Positions 50,608-59,759 of a stretch of DNA of 64,000 nucleotides are shown here, piece by piece; within the stretch, counting starts at the first letter, position 1; each line of letters starts with the position of its first letter. The stretch is from a virus: positions 1 through 64,000 of the IMG/VR virus record IMGVR_UViG_3300030108_005139; one strand, given 5' to 3'. Position numbers and translations under genes: made by a program. The notes beneath the pieces were generated by a model. That model saw only the letters and a program-made list of their open reading frames with translations. It had not been told where the DNA came from and ran no database searches.

Positions 50608-50985
50608 TTAAGCCTGTATTCTTAATACATCTCTTTCACTTAACGAAGGAATCACATATTTTATAACAACCCCAAGGGCGTTTCTATCAGTTTCTAATCC
50701 CTCAGAATCAGTAAAATTTATCTCTGATATTTGAACAAATGGGAGATATTTTTTAACCTGTTCTGTAATTCTTTGCATAATTTCCATCCTTACAGCTTCA
50801 TTGTTAAACTCGAATAAATAATTATACATCCCCACTCCAAAAAGAGGATCCATAATCCTCTCACCCGGTGATGTCAGCACCAGCATTTTTAGATTCTGCG
50901 ATATGACCTGTTTAACAGTTTTTGTCTGTGTGTAGCCGCCCGCAGCATCTAACAGTAATGGAAGTTTTGGTGAATATCCTTTCAT
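50608..50985 (-). CDS. gp25: Baseplate wedge protein, T4 gp25-like
   Basis: The 125 residues match gp25-type baseplate proteins, which link wedge and sheath. TVKQVISQNLKMLVLTSPGE and RIMDPLFGVGMYNYLFEFNN are the family signature. Length matches T4 gp25 (132). It lies between the 1625-aa protein and gp6, which is the expected order. Confidence 0.94.
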   Translation of the reverse strand: MKGYSPKLPLLLDAAGGYTQTKTVKQVISQNLKMLVLTSPGERIMDPLFGVGMYNYLFEFNNEAVRMEIMQRITEQVKKYLPFVQISEINFTDSEGLETDRNALGVVIKYVIPSLSERDVLRIQA

Positions 50986-51017
50986 TGCTATTGTCTTCTA
51001 TATAATTATCTTAATCA

Positions 51018-54000
51018 TCAAGATTTATATAGATTTTCTATAATCCCTCGAATAAATGATTTTGTCCTTGTAAATTGTTCTGGATCTATTACAGAAGCAT
51101 TCAATAATTTTTTATAACGAACACCCCCAGTTCCAAAACCACCTGGCACTGATGTTATATCTTCGATTTCAGAAGGAAAATTGCTAGATATCGTTTCTTT
51201 TTCACTTGTGCCTAAGTTGATTGGATTTGTTAAAAATGCAGATATGTTTTGGTCATTTATCATTAACAAATAATTAAATAATTTTCTTACAGGGAAGATA
51301 TATTCAAACATTGTTTTAAACTGAGTGTTTTGGATCATTCCCTCTTTTAGTGCATCTAGTGTGGCCCTTCTTGTTGCATTGTTAGTTAGGGGGCTGTCCG
51401 AGCCAACCTCACCCCTAATTGAGCCCCATTTGGCCTCATAAGTTATAATAGGAACACCCTTTTCAAAACTATAAGAATTAAGTGCCAAAATATCTTCAGA
51501 CAAATCAAACTCAAAAAGAGTACGAAGTAGGTATGTTAACCCTTCTGAACTGAGACCGCGACCAAGATATCCGTGAGTTTTTGATCCGCGCAAACAAACC
51601 CTCAATCCAATGGTGTCTTCATCGGTAATTGCACGGTCAGAACTAGCTGCATATCGATCCATAAAGACAACATCTGGAACCTCGTCATCAGCACGAACAA
51701 CATAGTATTCCATATACAAACCCTCACCATTTTGTTCCCAATAGCTTGTATATCTCCCACTACCAGGGTCTTCAAACAATGTAAGGTTTAGTGGCGCTCC
51801 ATCAATATTGTGCCCAATAATTTCAAACTTATCAAGGAAAGATAACATCAAAGACCGCATATTCGTATCTGAAATACTTTCGCCTGGTGATACTTCTGGA
51901 AAACCTTTACTCTCCACGAACAATTGATAGATTAGCCCATTAAATGCACTTAGTGTTATTTCTAATTCTTTAGCGACATAATAACCAATCGCTGCCCGAT
52001 TTAAACTAAGTCTTTCATCTATTGGAGGATAATAGGCCAAGGTATCCCCAGGACCATCCACGGATAAAAAGCCTGATTCGGGCCTTTTTTGTTCTAACTC
52101 CATTTGAGCTAATTCCCTAGCTGCATCTTGAAACGTACCACAGGTTGGCGTATCAAAAAGACCGTCCCTAATCGAGGTAAATAATATATATTCTACAATA
52201 TATGACACAAGGGTGGAGTCAGCTATATCCTCTATATTTAACATCCTTTTATATCCCCGAGCCAATGCAGGATTGTTAACTGGAGAGTCGTTAGTTGCCC
52301 CAGCATCATTAACAAATTCATTACCCCAAGTAGTATTGAACTTTTCAGGCACTGATGTTAGTGCATACATATTTTTGCATAAAAACTCAAATATATATAT
52401 TCGAAGCAAGTATCTCAAAGAAGTCTCCTTCATAACATATTCTCTGAGATTTGGAACTCCACCAGGATTTGACATAGCTAAAGTTATTTTGTTTTTTATA
52501 ACCTCTTTAACACTAGACTCTCGACCTTCTTGACCCTCAAGACCCAACAACTGTAATACTATATCGAAATTACCAAAAGCACCTCTCATTGAAGACAACA
52601 ACTCTGATGAGTCTTCTAACAGTGGTGAGTCAGATACAAATCGATATAAAATTCTCATAACATCGTTGAAAACATTCGTGTAGGTTCTTGCTAACTTACT
52701 AGACCACTCAGAATCATTCCAAGGCTTTTCAAGACCTTCTGGCCACACTGTATTGAGTTTTTCAATTATGAAATTAGTATACAATTCTTGCTGCTTTGTA
52801 CATTGCATTTCATCAAAATCAGCAAAACTAACAGAAGACTCCCCATCAATTAATTCTGTAGGGAGGTCATTAAAGACAGGAATATCCCGATACTGTGAAG
52901 CATTTATAAATTCATCTGGTGGAGTGGAATTATCAATTACATCATTTTGAAGTCGCTCTAGTTCGGTTCCCGGCGCGTTGAGGTATTTCACAACTGGCCC
53001 CTCTACATTAGCACGCCTTAAAGAATCAGGGAAACCAGATATTGGAGCCCTATTGATAAAAAATGTCCTAAGAACTGGAAAATCTGTTCCGCTCGATGCA
53101 TCGGCAACCCACCAGCCTGGAATGGTATTACTTTCGTCCACTTGATATGAAATCGCAGCTTTTTTTCCATCCCTTAATAAAATTGAATCTCGATATGCAC
53201 CAACTGAATGATGTAGTGTGGAACTATAAACCCAATTTCTATTTTCTATAGGATCAGAAGCTACAATATCTCTAGGTGTCCCTGCTGGTTGATAGAGATC
53301 ACTTAAATTAATTCTAGTTCTTAGCTTGGGTGGCATTGCTGCGTTGGTTAAAGCAAACCCTACTGGGTTTGACCAAGCCTTGTTGTAGCCCTCATCCGAA
53401 ATAATGTACATCACTCCCCTGTTCTTGGGAAATTCTTCAGAGTATGTTTGCCCTTCAAAAAGAGACCTTACAAATTCAGCGGTTTCGCCGAAAAGAGAAT
53501 CAAAACGAGTTGGTGCGGACACCCCATATTCGATTGTGTCATAGGGGGTTTCTCGTTCCCCCATTCCCTCCTCAATCATCACTCTAGCGGGTGCTACAAA
53601 CACAGATTCAACCACTTGCTCTATCATCTGTTCCGTTGTGGAGTGATTTGCAATTTGTTCTCCAATTACACCACTTTTATTTATTAAAGCATCATAAGAA
53701 TCAGTAAACGGACTCTCTGGTGATTCAAACATTGAAGCCATTTGTGCTAAAAGTCTTTTTCTTCTTTCTTTTTCTGCGTTGATTTGCTCTTCTATTTGTT
53801 CAGAACTTATACCCTCTTTTCGACCCAACAAACTTCTTCTTATTTCCTCAGAAAAGCCATCATCACATATTCTTCTAGATGGAATTGTGTATCCAAATTC
53901 ACAAATTGAAGAGTCAACTAAAGAACCTAAAGAAGAAAAGAAACTTGCTACATCTTTTTTTGTACTAAAAAGAGAGGACATAGGAGCATAAGCATCTAAT

Positions 54001-55895
54001 AAAACAATACCATATACCACATCTAAAACCTCAACCGATGCCTTGTTCTGCAACAAAGAACACAATTCTGACACGTCTAGTACAGCCGACACATCATTCA
54101 TTAGTTCTCTTAGCAACTCACTTGTTGCAGTTCCATCACCCGCGTTAGAGGATAAAAGGTTATAAAATGAATCTAACTCTTCAGAAAAATCTGAAGAATT
54201 AGAAAGTAGTGAGTTTATGTTCTCTCTACCGTAATTCAATTCTTCATTTGATGCACCCGTTAGCTGGCTTAGTAGGCCCATAACTATTTGGGTAATAATA
54301 AAAACCGCTATCTCTATCAATACACTAAAAATCAATATGGCCAAGTTTTTAGTTACATCGAATATCAAACTTTCAGCAGGAAAATTAAATGGTATCGTAA
54401 CATTAGATATGTCAGGTAATTTTTCAAGAAACTTTTCAATACCTCTGGATGCCTCGCTTAACATAGAATCACTAACGGGCTCGCCCAAGCCTTCAAATAA
54501 TTTGACTGCTAAATATTTAAAATCAACGTGATTCAACAAGTTGTTATATAATCCATCAAAACCACTCCCAAAAGAATCGAATAGTTCTGATAGATCCATT
54601 TCAAAGGGGCCTGTCCCTGTAGAGTGTACAACATCTCTAACTTGATCTGCTACATTTAGTTGAAAATCAAAATTAAGTATATTATTATTTTCAGACAAAA
54701 GTTGCGTTGCAGTTTTTATGGCATCTTGAGATAATGGAGATAAGCTTTCATCTCTTGATAGCAACCCAGTGCCATAGTTAATTAAGCCCAATATAGCAGC
54801 AGCTTTTTGCGCCCCCCTTTCAAGTGGGGTGTTTCTTAATATTTCAGACTCAAACGAAGGTGAATCCAACAAATCAGGTCTAGGCGGGTATACATATCTA
54901 TTTACAAACTCCTCCCAAGATGGCTCAATTGAGTTTGAAAACATTTGTGCCATTTCTTCGTTAGCCCAATAAATTAACGCAGAAGTAGTTTGAGAAATTA
55001 GTGGTTGCCTTGTATTCATTTCCATTCTAGGCCAAGCCGTTCTTAAGAACATATCAATGGGTGGTTCATTTAAATCTTCTGCGAGATATCTCACATCTAA
55101 AATGTTGTAATTTGCTGCGTCGAACACAAACTCTAAATACTTTTCTGCTGTTGTTGGTACAGTTTTTAAATCAACATCAACCTCATTGTATCTTAGAAAC
55201 TCCTGTAATAAATCAATAAATTTATTTAACCTCTCTCCTTCGGATGATAAATTAAGAGAAGTTACAACGCCTTCGGCCAAGCTCGTTGCCCCTTCAATAA
55301 AAAAGCTTGGAACACCATCACTAATCCCACTTAAAAAAGCTGATCCATATTTTCGGATCATAACATCGGATACTAATTTATGTTTTTGTCTTATCTCCGC
55401 AACTTGGTATCGTGTAACAACAGTATCGGCTGATGAATAAGCTGGAGTATATGTAGACTCTGGATATTCACTCAGAAGATTAACCGGTAATGTAACCAAA
55501 GTTTTTACTTTTGTTGTTGGTCTCGGGCTGATATAGTATCTGATTTCTCCCCTAGATGAATAAGTTTGATATAGTTCTTTTGATCTAACCAGCAAAACAT
55601 CCTTCTCTGCAGATGTGACTCTTTTATTATAGAATTCTATTAATAAGTCAACGCCCCTTTTAATATACCCATCAATTCTTTGTTCTCTTTGCTCAAGCGA
55701 ACCTAATGAATCGTATTGAACTAATTCTCCATCACTGTAAGCTTCATCAACAACAATACAATGTTCACAACTACGCCTATCAATGTAGGGAGAGAGTCTG
55801 TCTTTGTATTTCCACTCAACTACAGGCGCGTCGGGTTGACTAACACATTTGGGTTTTTGTAGTTTTTCTACTTGATCTGTACAAAGTTCTGCCAT
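51018..55895 (-). CDS. Very large virion protein with internal membrane segment
   Basis: The 1625 residues lie directly upstream of the gp25-like gene and downstream of the spike genes, so it is likely a baseplate or tail component. Around residues 516-545 is a strongly hydrophobic stretch (NLAILIFSVLIEIAVFIITQ then IVMGLLSQL) unlike the rest, which could be a membrane-insertion or tape-measure-like segment. The N-terminal part has paired cysteines (residues 5, 17, 39 and 42). The rest is helical with many acidic residues. I recognise no domain. A tape-measure role is less likely because coiled-coil repeats are not evident. Confidence 0.75.
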   Translation of the reverse strand: MAELCTDQVEKLQKPKCVSQPDAPVVEWKYKDRLSPYIDRRSCEHCIVVDEAYSDGELVQYDSLGSLEQREQRIDGYIKRGVDLLIEFYNKRVTSAEKDVLLVRSKELYQTYSSRGEIRYYISPRPTTKVKTLVTLPVNLLSEYPESTYTPAYSSADTVVTRYQVAEIRQKHKLVSDVMIRKYGSAFLSGISDGVPSFFIEGATSLAEGVVTSLNLSSEGERLNKFIDLLQEFLRYNEVDVDLKTVPTTAEKYLEFVFDAANYNILDVRYLAEDLNEPPIDMFLRTAWPRMEMNTRQPLISQTTSALIYWANEEMAQMFSNSIEPSWEEFVNRYVYPPRPDLLDSPSFESEILRNTPLERGAQKAAAILGLINYGTGLLSRDESLSPLSQDAIKTATQLLSENNNILNFDFQLNVADQVRDVVHSTGTGPFEMDLSELFDSFGSGFDGLYNNLLNHVDFKYLAVKLFEGLGEPVSDSMLSEASRGIEKFLEKLPDISNVTIPFNFPAESLIFDVTKNLAILIFSVLIEIAVFIITQIVMGLLSQLTGASNEELNYGRENINSLLSNSSDFSEELDSFYNLLSSNAGDGTATSELLRELMNDVSAVLDVSELCSLLQNKASVEVLDVVYGIVLLDAYAPMSSLFSTKKDVASFFSSLGSLVDSSICEFGYTIPSRRICDDGFSEEIRRSLLGRKEGISSEQIEEQINAEKERRKRLLAQMASMFESPESPFTDSYDALINKSGVIGEQIANHSTTEQMIEQVVESVFVAPARVMIEEGMGERETPYDTIEYGVSAPTRFDSLFGETAEFVRSLFEGQTYSEEFPKNRGVMYIISDEGYNKAWSNPVGFALTNAAMPPKLRTRINLSDLYQPAGTPRDIVASDPIENRNWVYSSTLHHSVGAYRDSILLRDGKKAAISYQVDESNTIPGWWVADASSGTDFPVLRTFFINRAPISGFPDSLRRANVEGPVVKYLNAPGTELERLQNDVIDNSTPPDEFINASQYRDIPVFNDLPTELIDGESSVSFADFDEMQCTKQQELYTNFIIEKLNTVWPEGLEKPWNDSEWSSKLARTYTNVFNDVMRILYRFVSDSPLLEDSSELLSSMRGAFGNFDIVLQLLGLEGQEGRESSVKEVIKNKITLAMSNPGGVPNLREYVMKETSLRYLLRIYIFEFLCKNMYALTSVPEKFNTTWGNEFVNDAGATNDSPVNNPALARGYKRMLNIEDIADSTLVSYIVEYILFTSIRDGLFDTPTCGTFQDAARELAQMELEQKRPESGFLSVDGPGDTLAYYPPIDERLSLNRAAIGYYVAKELEITLSAFNGLIYQLFVESKGFPEVSPGESISDTNMRSLMLSFLDKFEIIGHNIDGAPLNLTLFEDPGSGRYTSYWEQNGEGLYMEYYVVRADDEVPDVVFMDRYAASSDRAITDEDTIGLRVCLRGSKTHGYLGRGLSSEGLTYLLRTLFEFDLSEDILALNSYSFEKGVPIITYEAKWGSIRGEVGSDSPLTNNATRRATLDALKEGMIQNTQFKTMFEYIFPVRKLFNYLLMINDQNISAFLTNPINLGTSEKETISSNFPSEIEDITSVPGGFGTGGVRYKKLLNASVIDPEQFTRTKSFIRGIIENLYKS

Positions 55896-55903
55896 CGTAA
55901 ATC

Positions 55904-56791
55904 CTAATTAGTGTTGTTGTATCTGCTTAATATATAAGTGGGGGATACTGGTTTAAGATATTTCATTTTTAGAAACTCGCCGCCAACGCGACTAAGCGCC
56001 TGAGATATCGCTCCCTGTATACCCAACTTAGATTGCATACCTGCAACTATACCTTGAAAAACCGGATCTGGTAGAGGGGAGCCTGGAATGGCGTGAGTGT
56101 GAGCCAACATTGCAGTGTTTACTGTCATCTGAGCGGTTAAATTACCTTGAACAATTCCATTTAACTGCCCGATCTGATCCACCAGGGAAATAAGTAAACT
56201 AATCAAATCGTCACCCTTAACCATTGGTTGTAATCCCGAATCATCGTTTCCCGCTATTAAATCAATCCCTTTAACAAATTCTATTTTACCACCTTGTGAG
56301 TTTTTTGATTCTGGGCGAGTGATTAATTTAATACCCTCACGACCTATAATCCTTACAGCGTCTGCCTTAATGCCTATACCTGAACGTGCTGTCGATTTTC
56401 CAACCTTGCCTGCAGCCAGTTTGAAGTATCCATCTATATTTGCTTTCTGGCTTATGTATATTCTTGCTGCATCTTTTTTCATTGATGGATCGACATATAT
56501 TTCTTCTCCATTTCTATCATAAGTTGCCAAGTTGTCAGCAGACATCCTGCCAACAACAATGTCGATTCTAGACGCACCCATTTCAGCACCGTAACCAGAA
56601 AGACGACTTCCTGGTCTGTCTCTTCCAATTACAATTTCTGCGTTTTTTCCGATTACCTCTTCAGAATCAGATTTAATATATCTTGGTTTTGGCTCTACCA
56701 TTATAGAACCAGCAACGCCACGCTGACCCAAACTGACATCGGCTAATGTCTTACCACTACCTGTGTAATCAATTGCCTTTCTAGATGACAT
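55904..56791 (-). CDS. Probable baseplate hub or spike-associated protein, 295 aa
   Basis: The N-terminal 170 residues are short beta repeats including ARIYISQKANIDGYFKLAAG and RIIGREGIKLITR, in the style of a beta-helix. The C-terminal 120 residues are helical with AHTHAIPGSPLPDPVFQGI. The gene follows the amidase spike directly, so it could form the trimeric shaft or a partner of the spike. No PAAR motif is visible. Function is inferred from position and repeat-like beta pattern. Confidence 0.65.
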   Translation of the reverse strand: MSSRKAIDYTGSGKTLADVSLGQRGVAGSIMVEPKPRYIKSDSEEVIGKNAEIVIGRDRPGSRLSGYGAEMGASRIDIVVGRMSADNLATYDRNGEEIYVDPSMKKDAARIYISQKANIDGYFKLAAGKVGKSTARSGIGIKADAVRIIGREGIKLITRPESKNSQGGKIEFVKGIDLIAGNDDSGLQPMVKGDDLISLLISLVDQIGQLNGIVQGNLTAQMTVNTAMLAHTHAIPGSPLPDPVFQGIVAGMQSKLGIQGAISQALSRVGGEFLKMKYLKPVSPTYILSRYNNTN

Positions 56792-56810
56792 AAACCAGTA
56801 TCCTTAAAAA

Positions 56811-58235
56811 TTAGAAATCGTTTGGAACATCAGTGTTTCTAGGATCCCAATCTGGAGGGATCGGGCGTCCGTTTCCTAGCACCGGTGCTTCCACTAGACC
56901 AAATTCATCTCGTATCGGTATGCAGACTTTTTGCCAAGTTTCAAAACCAGGGTCGCCAGATTTTGGATTATACGCATTACGATGAGCACCAATATATTGT
57001 ATTCTTCCGCCTGCAGCAGCCACTTCAGCAATAATACATCTAATAAGTTGAATAGCAACCTGAGCTTGGCGATCTGATAACCTATCAGGATACCTTTCTG
57101 GTCGTAAACGGTCGGATCTTCTTGGAAATTTTCCTTCCATCTCTATTTGCACTGCCCTGGTATTAAATCCGTGAGAGCCCCACACTTTTTTAGTAAAATC
57201 ATAAAGTCGATATGCCTTTGGGCCGCCCCAAGCTTCACTACCATATTCATTAGTAACCATATAATGCACGTGCAAGCCCATCCATCGACGATAACCACCC
57301 GTTCCACGACCGCGCTTTATTATCATACCAGTCGCATCGCGCTCTCCGCGCTCTAAGCAAGCAGTATCATACCTAGAACAATCTGTTTGACCTTCCGGGT
57401 GTCTTGAATCATCATCATCGAGTGGTCCTGCTTTTGAATCCATTTGATGTAGTACAATTGTATCTATTCTTTCAATTGGATTATCTCTTCTAGAACCAGG
57501 AGGATCAAGCATTTCGGCGCGAACATCAACGACCTCCAGGCAACTACTTAACGGAGGAATTGGGGAAAGCGGATCAAATGGCTCCGTTGGTCTAGACGCA
57601 TTGTTTGATGAGTTTGATGGAAAATTACCCCCAAGTGGAGATCTTGAACCACCCCCTCGCCCTCCTGGTCCAGTTGAACCACCAGATCTTGGCCAAGAAC
57701 CATTAGGCCCAGCAACAGCACCGGGAAACTCGTACTTACCACTACTAAAAGTCCTAGCATTAGAATATGTTACAACTATTCTATCTCCTGGCATTGGAAG
57801 GGGATACCCCTCTACTTCAACTTTTGGAAAAAGGATACCTGTCTGCATATGTGCTCTAATTGCAGACCAAAAAAGAAATTTCTCCTGCTCAGTACCCTCT
57901 GGATTATAATAACCTGGGTGGGGTAAATTATCGTGAATTCCGTCAATCCTTGCAACACACCAAGGTAATCTAATTTGTGCAGCCGGATCGGCATAATCGT
58001 ACATATAACCAGGTGGAGGGCCTATATTTGCAGGATATGACATCAAACATTGTCCAACAAATGGTCCGTTTGATGGAATGATGGGTAATCTATAGGGAGC
58101 AGTTACTGCATAAGTTAATGCGTCGTAAGGCTCAATGCCTACAACAGATGAGTTGTGAGTTAACCCACCAACAAGGTTGTTTTGCGCTCCTGGCGCAAAT
58201 ATTGTATAAGGGTTGGCTTGATTTTGGTCGGCCAC
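56811..58235 (-). CDS. Baseplate spike with OB fold and peptidoglycan amidase
   Basis: I choose GTG 58235 over a TTG three codons earlier, because AAGGAGG is 9 nt from GTG. The first 165 residues resemble the gp5 OB-fold (FVGQCLMSYP, LPWCVARIDGIH, PLPMPGDRIVVTYSNA). A Gly/Ser/Pro linker follows (about 180-225). Residues about 240-450 form an Amidase_2 domain: DTIVLHQM (zinc ligand H263), LHVHYMV, IGAHRNAYNPKSGDPGF (H418, D428). It cleaves the amide between N-acetylmuramic acid and L-alanine, so it would drill through peptidoglycan at infection, where T4 gp5 has a lysozyme. Two extra cysteines near 287 and 293 are odd. Confidence 0.88.
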   Translation of the reverse strand: MADQNQANPYTIFAPGAQNNLVGGLTHNSSVVGIEPYDALTYAVTAPYRLPIIPSNGPFVGQCLMSYPANIGPPPGYMYDYADPAAQIRLPWCVARIDGIHDNLPHPGYYNPEGTEQEKFLFWSAIRAHMQTGILFPKVEVEGYPLPMPGDRIVVTYSNARTFSSGKYEFPGAVAGPNGSWPRSGGSTGPGGRGGGSRSPLGGNFPSNSSNNASRPTEPFDPLSPIPPLSSCLEVVDVRAEMLDPPGSRRDNPIERIDTIVLHQMDSKAGPLDDDDSRHPEGQTDCSRYDTACLERGERDATGMIIKRGRGTGGYRRWMGLHVHYMVTNEYGSEAWGGPKAYRLYDFTKKVWGSHGFNTRAVQIEMEGKFPRRSDRLRPERYPDRLSDRQAQVAIQLIRCIIAEVAAAGGRIQYIGAHRNAYNPKSGDPGFETWQKVCIPIRDEFGLVEAPVLGNGRPIPPDWDPRNTDVPNDF

Positions 58236-58236
58236 T

Positions 58237-58521
58237 TCACGCAACCTCCTTAATCATATCAAAAAGTTCATCTTTATCTTTTTCGCTTAAGCCAGCGTCG
58301 GCGTTCTTATTTTTCTGTAAAAGTGCAGCCACCTTAACTAATTGTTCGTTAGATCGCTGTAGTGTTTCCAGATATTTCGCCGCAACAACGCCTAGTTGTT
58401 TGTGACTATGTGTGTCATTGGATACAACAGTTTCTAACTGCTTCAGAAGATCCTTAGCCTTATCGCGATCTGCTCGAATGTTATCAACAGCCTCTTCTAA
58501 ATATGAATCCAAATCTTTCAC
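58237..58521 (-). CDS. Small coiled-coil protein, 94 aa
   Basis: It starts with GTG 58521 overlapping the sigma-factor stop as TAGTG, with AAGGAG upstream. It is fully helical (KAKDLLKQLETVVSNDTHSH, GVVAAKYLETLQRSNEQLVK). The first residues MKDLDSYLEEAV end in L-E-E, faintly like the tagged proteins, but I do not count it as tagged. Size, helicity and conserved look make it a weak candidate for a terminase small subunit. The function is not established. Confidence 0.65.
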   Translation of the reverse strand: MKDLDSYLEEAVDNIRADRDKAKDLLKQLETVVSNDTHSHKQLGVVAAKYLETLQRSNEQLVKVAALLQKNKNADAGLSEKDKDELFDMIKEVA

Positions 58522-59210
58522 TAAATATCTCCTTCATTCCACTTACCTTTAAAATCTCGGTACTTAGAACGCATCTTGTTGAGACTATTAACAATCTGTT
58601 TTGTATTTAGACCGGTAATCTCTCTCATATACAGATAAATAGCTTTTTTATTAAAAATTTCAATGTCCTCGCTGTTCTCCAAGAGGATCTTAACAGCTTT
58701 CAAAACTTTTTCATCATTTGGTTTTAATTTGCCCGTGTCCCAAGATTCTATCTCTTCCCACAGGTGTGTCCAAAATTCGTGTTTCTCTCTCTTAGATTCA
58801 TATCCATTTGTCGTGACAAGATATTTTATTTCTAAATCTTTTGATATGTCATCAAAATCAACCTCTCTCTTTGCCTGCTTTGCGTTTTTCTTAACCTTGT
58901 GAATAAACCAGTTTTTAGTGATTACGGAAAAATAAGAAAACGCTTTTGACCCCTTGTTGGGATCATATTTGTCCAAAATCATCGTAAGCCATACTTTACA
59001 CTCTTCGCGAAGCTCAACAATATTAGGCAAGTTAGTAAATTTATAAGTGAAAATAATTTTATCAACCATCTCACCAAAAGCTGGCTGTATATAGGTTACA
59101 TACAACTCTGTTCTTTCTTTAATATCTTCACTAATAGCGTATTTTACTATTGCGTCTTCGTGAACTTGTGTAAAATAATGCTTACTTCTCTTCTTCCGCC
59201 TCTTCTTCAT
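58521..59210 (-). CDS. gp55: Late sigma factor, T4 gp55-like
   Basis: The start is ATG 59210 (MKKRRKKRSKHYF), 9 nt after GAGG; an ATG 9 bp earlier has its ribosome site too close. The body contains LDKYDPNKGSKAFSYFSVIT (about residues 87-106), the sigma region 2-like motif of gp55 proteins, then a helical region and DLEIKYLVTT and FDDISKDLE. A basic N-terminus may contact DNA. Gp55 directs RNA polymerase to late promoters. It is larger (229 residues) than T4 gp55 (185). It overlaps the small membrane protein gene by 29 bp. Confidence 0.82.
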   Translation of the reverse strand: MKKRRKKRSKHYFTQVHEDAIVKYAISEDIKERTELYVTYIQPAFGEMVDKIIFTYKFTNLPNIVELREECKVWLTMILDKYDPNKGSKAFSYFSVITKNWFIHKVKKNAKQAKREVDFDDISKDLEIKYLVTTNGYESKREKHEFWTHLWEEIESWDTGKLKPNDEKVLKAVKILLENSEDIEIFNKKAIYLYMREITGLNTKQIVNSLNKMRSKYRDFKGKWNEGDI

Positions 59211-59502
59211 TGAATACATCCTCTATTTTGTCTTCGTCAATCGTAATAGTATAAACATCTCTATATAACTCGATGTCGCTCACTACTTGCTGAGAATGTA
59301 TGATCAAATTTTGTATTGTTTGATCTCCATAATACATTTCAAGCTCATTAATAGCAGATAAATGATCTGAAAAGGCTTGAACTGTTTCCAGCAAGTTATA
59401 AACATTTTCCGACAAAAAAGAGAAATTTTTTAATATCCACCTTAAATAGAAAATAAAAAATATGTTTATAACTATCGATATTATTAATATTGTTTCAATC
59501 AT
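59182..59502 (-). CDS. Small membrane protein with acidic tail, 106 aa
   Basis: The N-terminal 25 residues are one membrane helix (MIETILIISIVINIFFIFYL). The remainder is polar and helical (YNLLETVQAFSDHLSAINEL) with a very acidic C-terminus (IEDVFNEEEAEEEK). It overlaps the FmdB-type gene by 8 bp and the sigma gene by 29 bp, so its expression is coupled to both. Function is unknown. Confidence 0.75.
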   Translation of the reverse strand: MIETILIISIVINIFFIFYLRWILKNFSFLSENVYNLLETVQAFSDHLSAINELEMYYGDQTIQNLIIHSQQVVSDIELYRDVYTITIDEDKIEDVFNEEEAEEEK

Positions 59503-59758
59503 CGTATGTTTGACTTCTTAGTTCCTTTTTTTCTTGCTCTAAATCATCTTTCGCATCTTCAATATATTGCTTAACAAGGGAGCCGGTTTTTTGTTTTTGC
59601 TGACCTCCTGTTTGTTTCAAAACAACAGGCATTGAAGGTATTCGCTTAAGACTTTGTTCAGAATCACACTCCTCACAATCTGTTAGCTTTTCTTTAATTG
59701 AATGAACAACTTGAAAAACTATAGAACAATCATCGCATTTATATATGTATCTTGGCAT
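59495..59758 (-). CDS. FmdB-type zinc-ribbon protein, 87 aa
   Basis: I place the start at ATG 59758 (MPRYIYKCDDCSIVFQ), just after the stop of the glycosyltransferase gene, because the longer ORF runs back into that gene. CDDC and CEEC form one zinc ribbon, with RIPSMPVV near the end of the domain, the FmdB family pattern. The rest is Lys/Glu-rich and helical. FmdB proteins are small putative regulators. Its position directly before the membrane protein and gp55-like sigma factor suggests a link to late transcription. Confidence 0.85.
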   Translation of the reverse strand: MPRYIYKCDDCSIVFQVVHSIKEKLTDCEECDSEQSLKRIPSMPVVLKQTGGQQKQKTGSLVKQYIEDAKDDLEQEKKELRSQTYDD

Positions 59759-59759
59759 A

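Noticed and set aside
58237-58521. MKDLDSYLEE start as a third packaging tag
   Set aside because: Only the L-E-E end resembles the tags; one copy is not enough to call a family.
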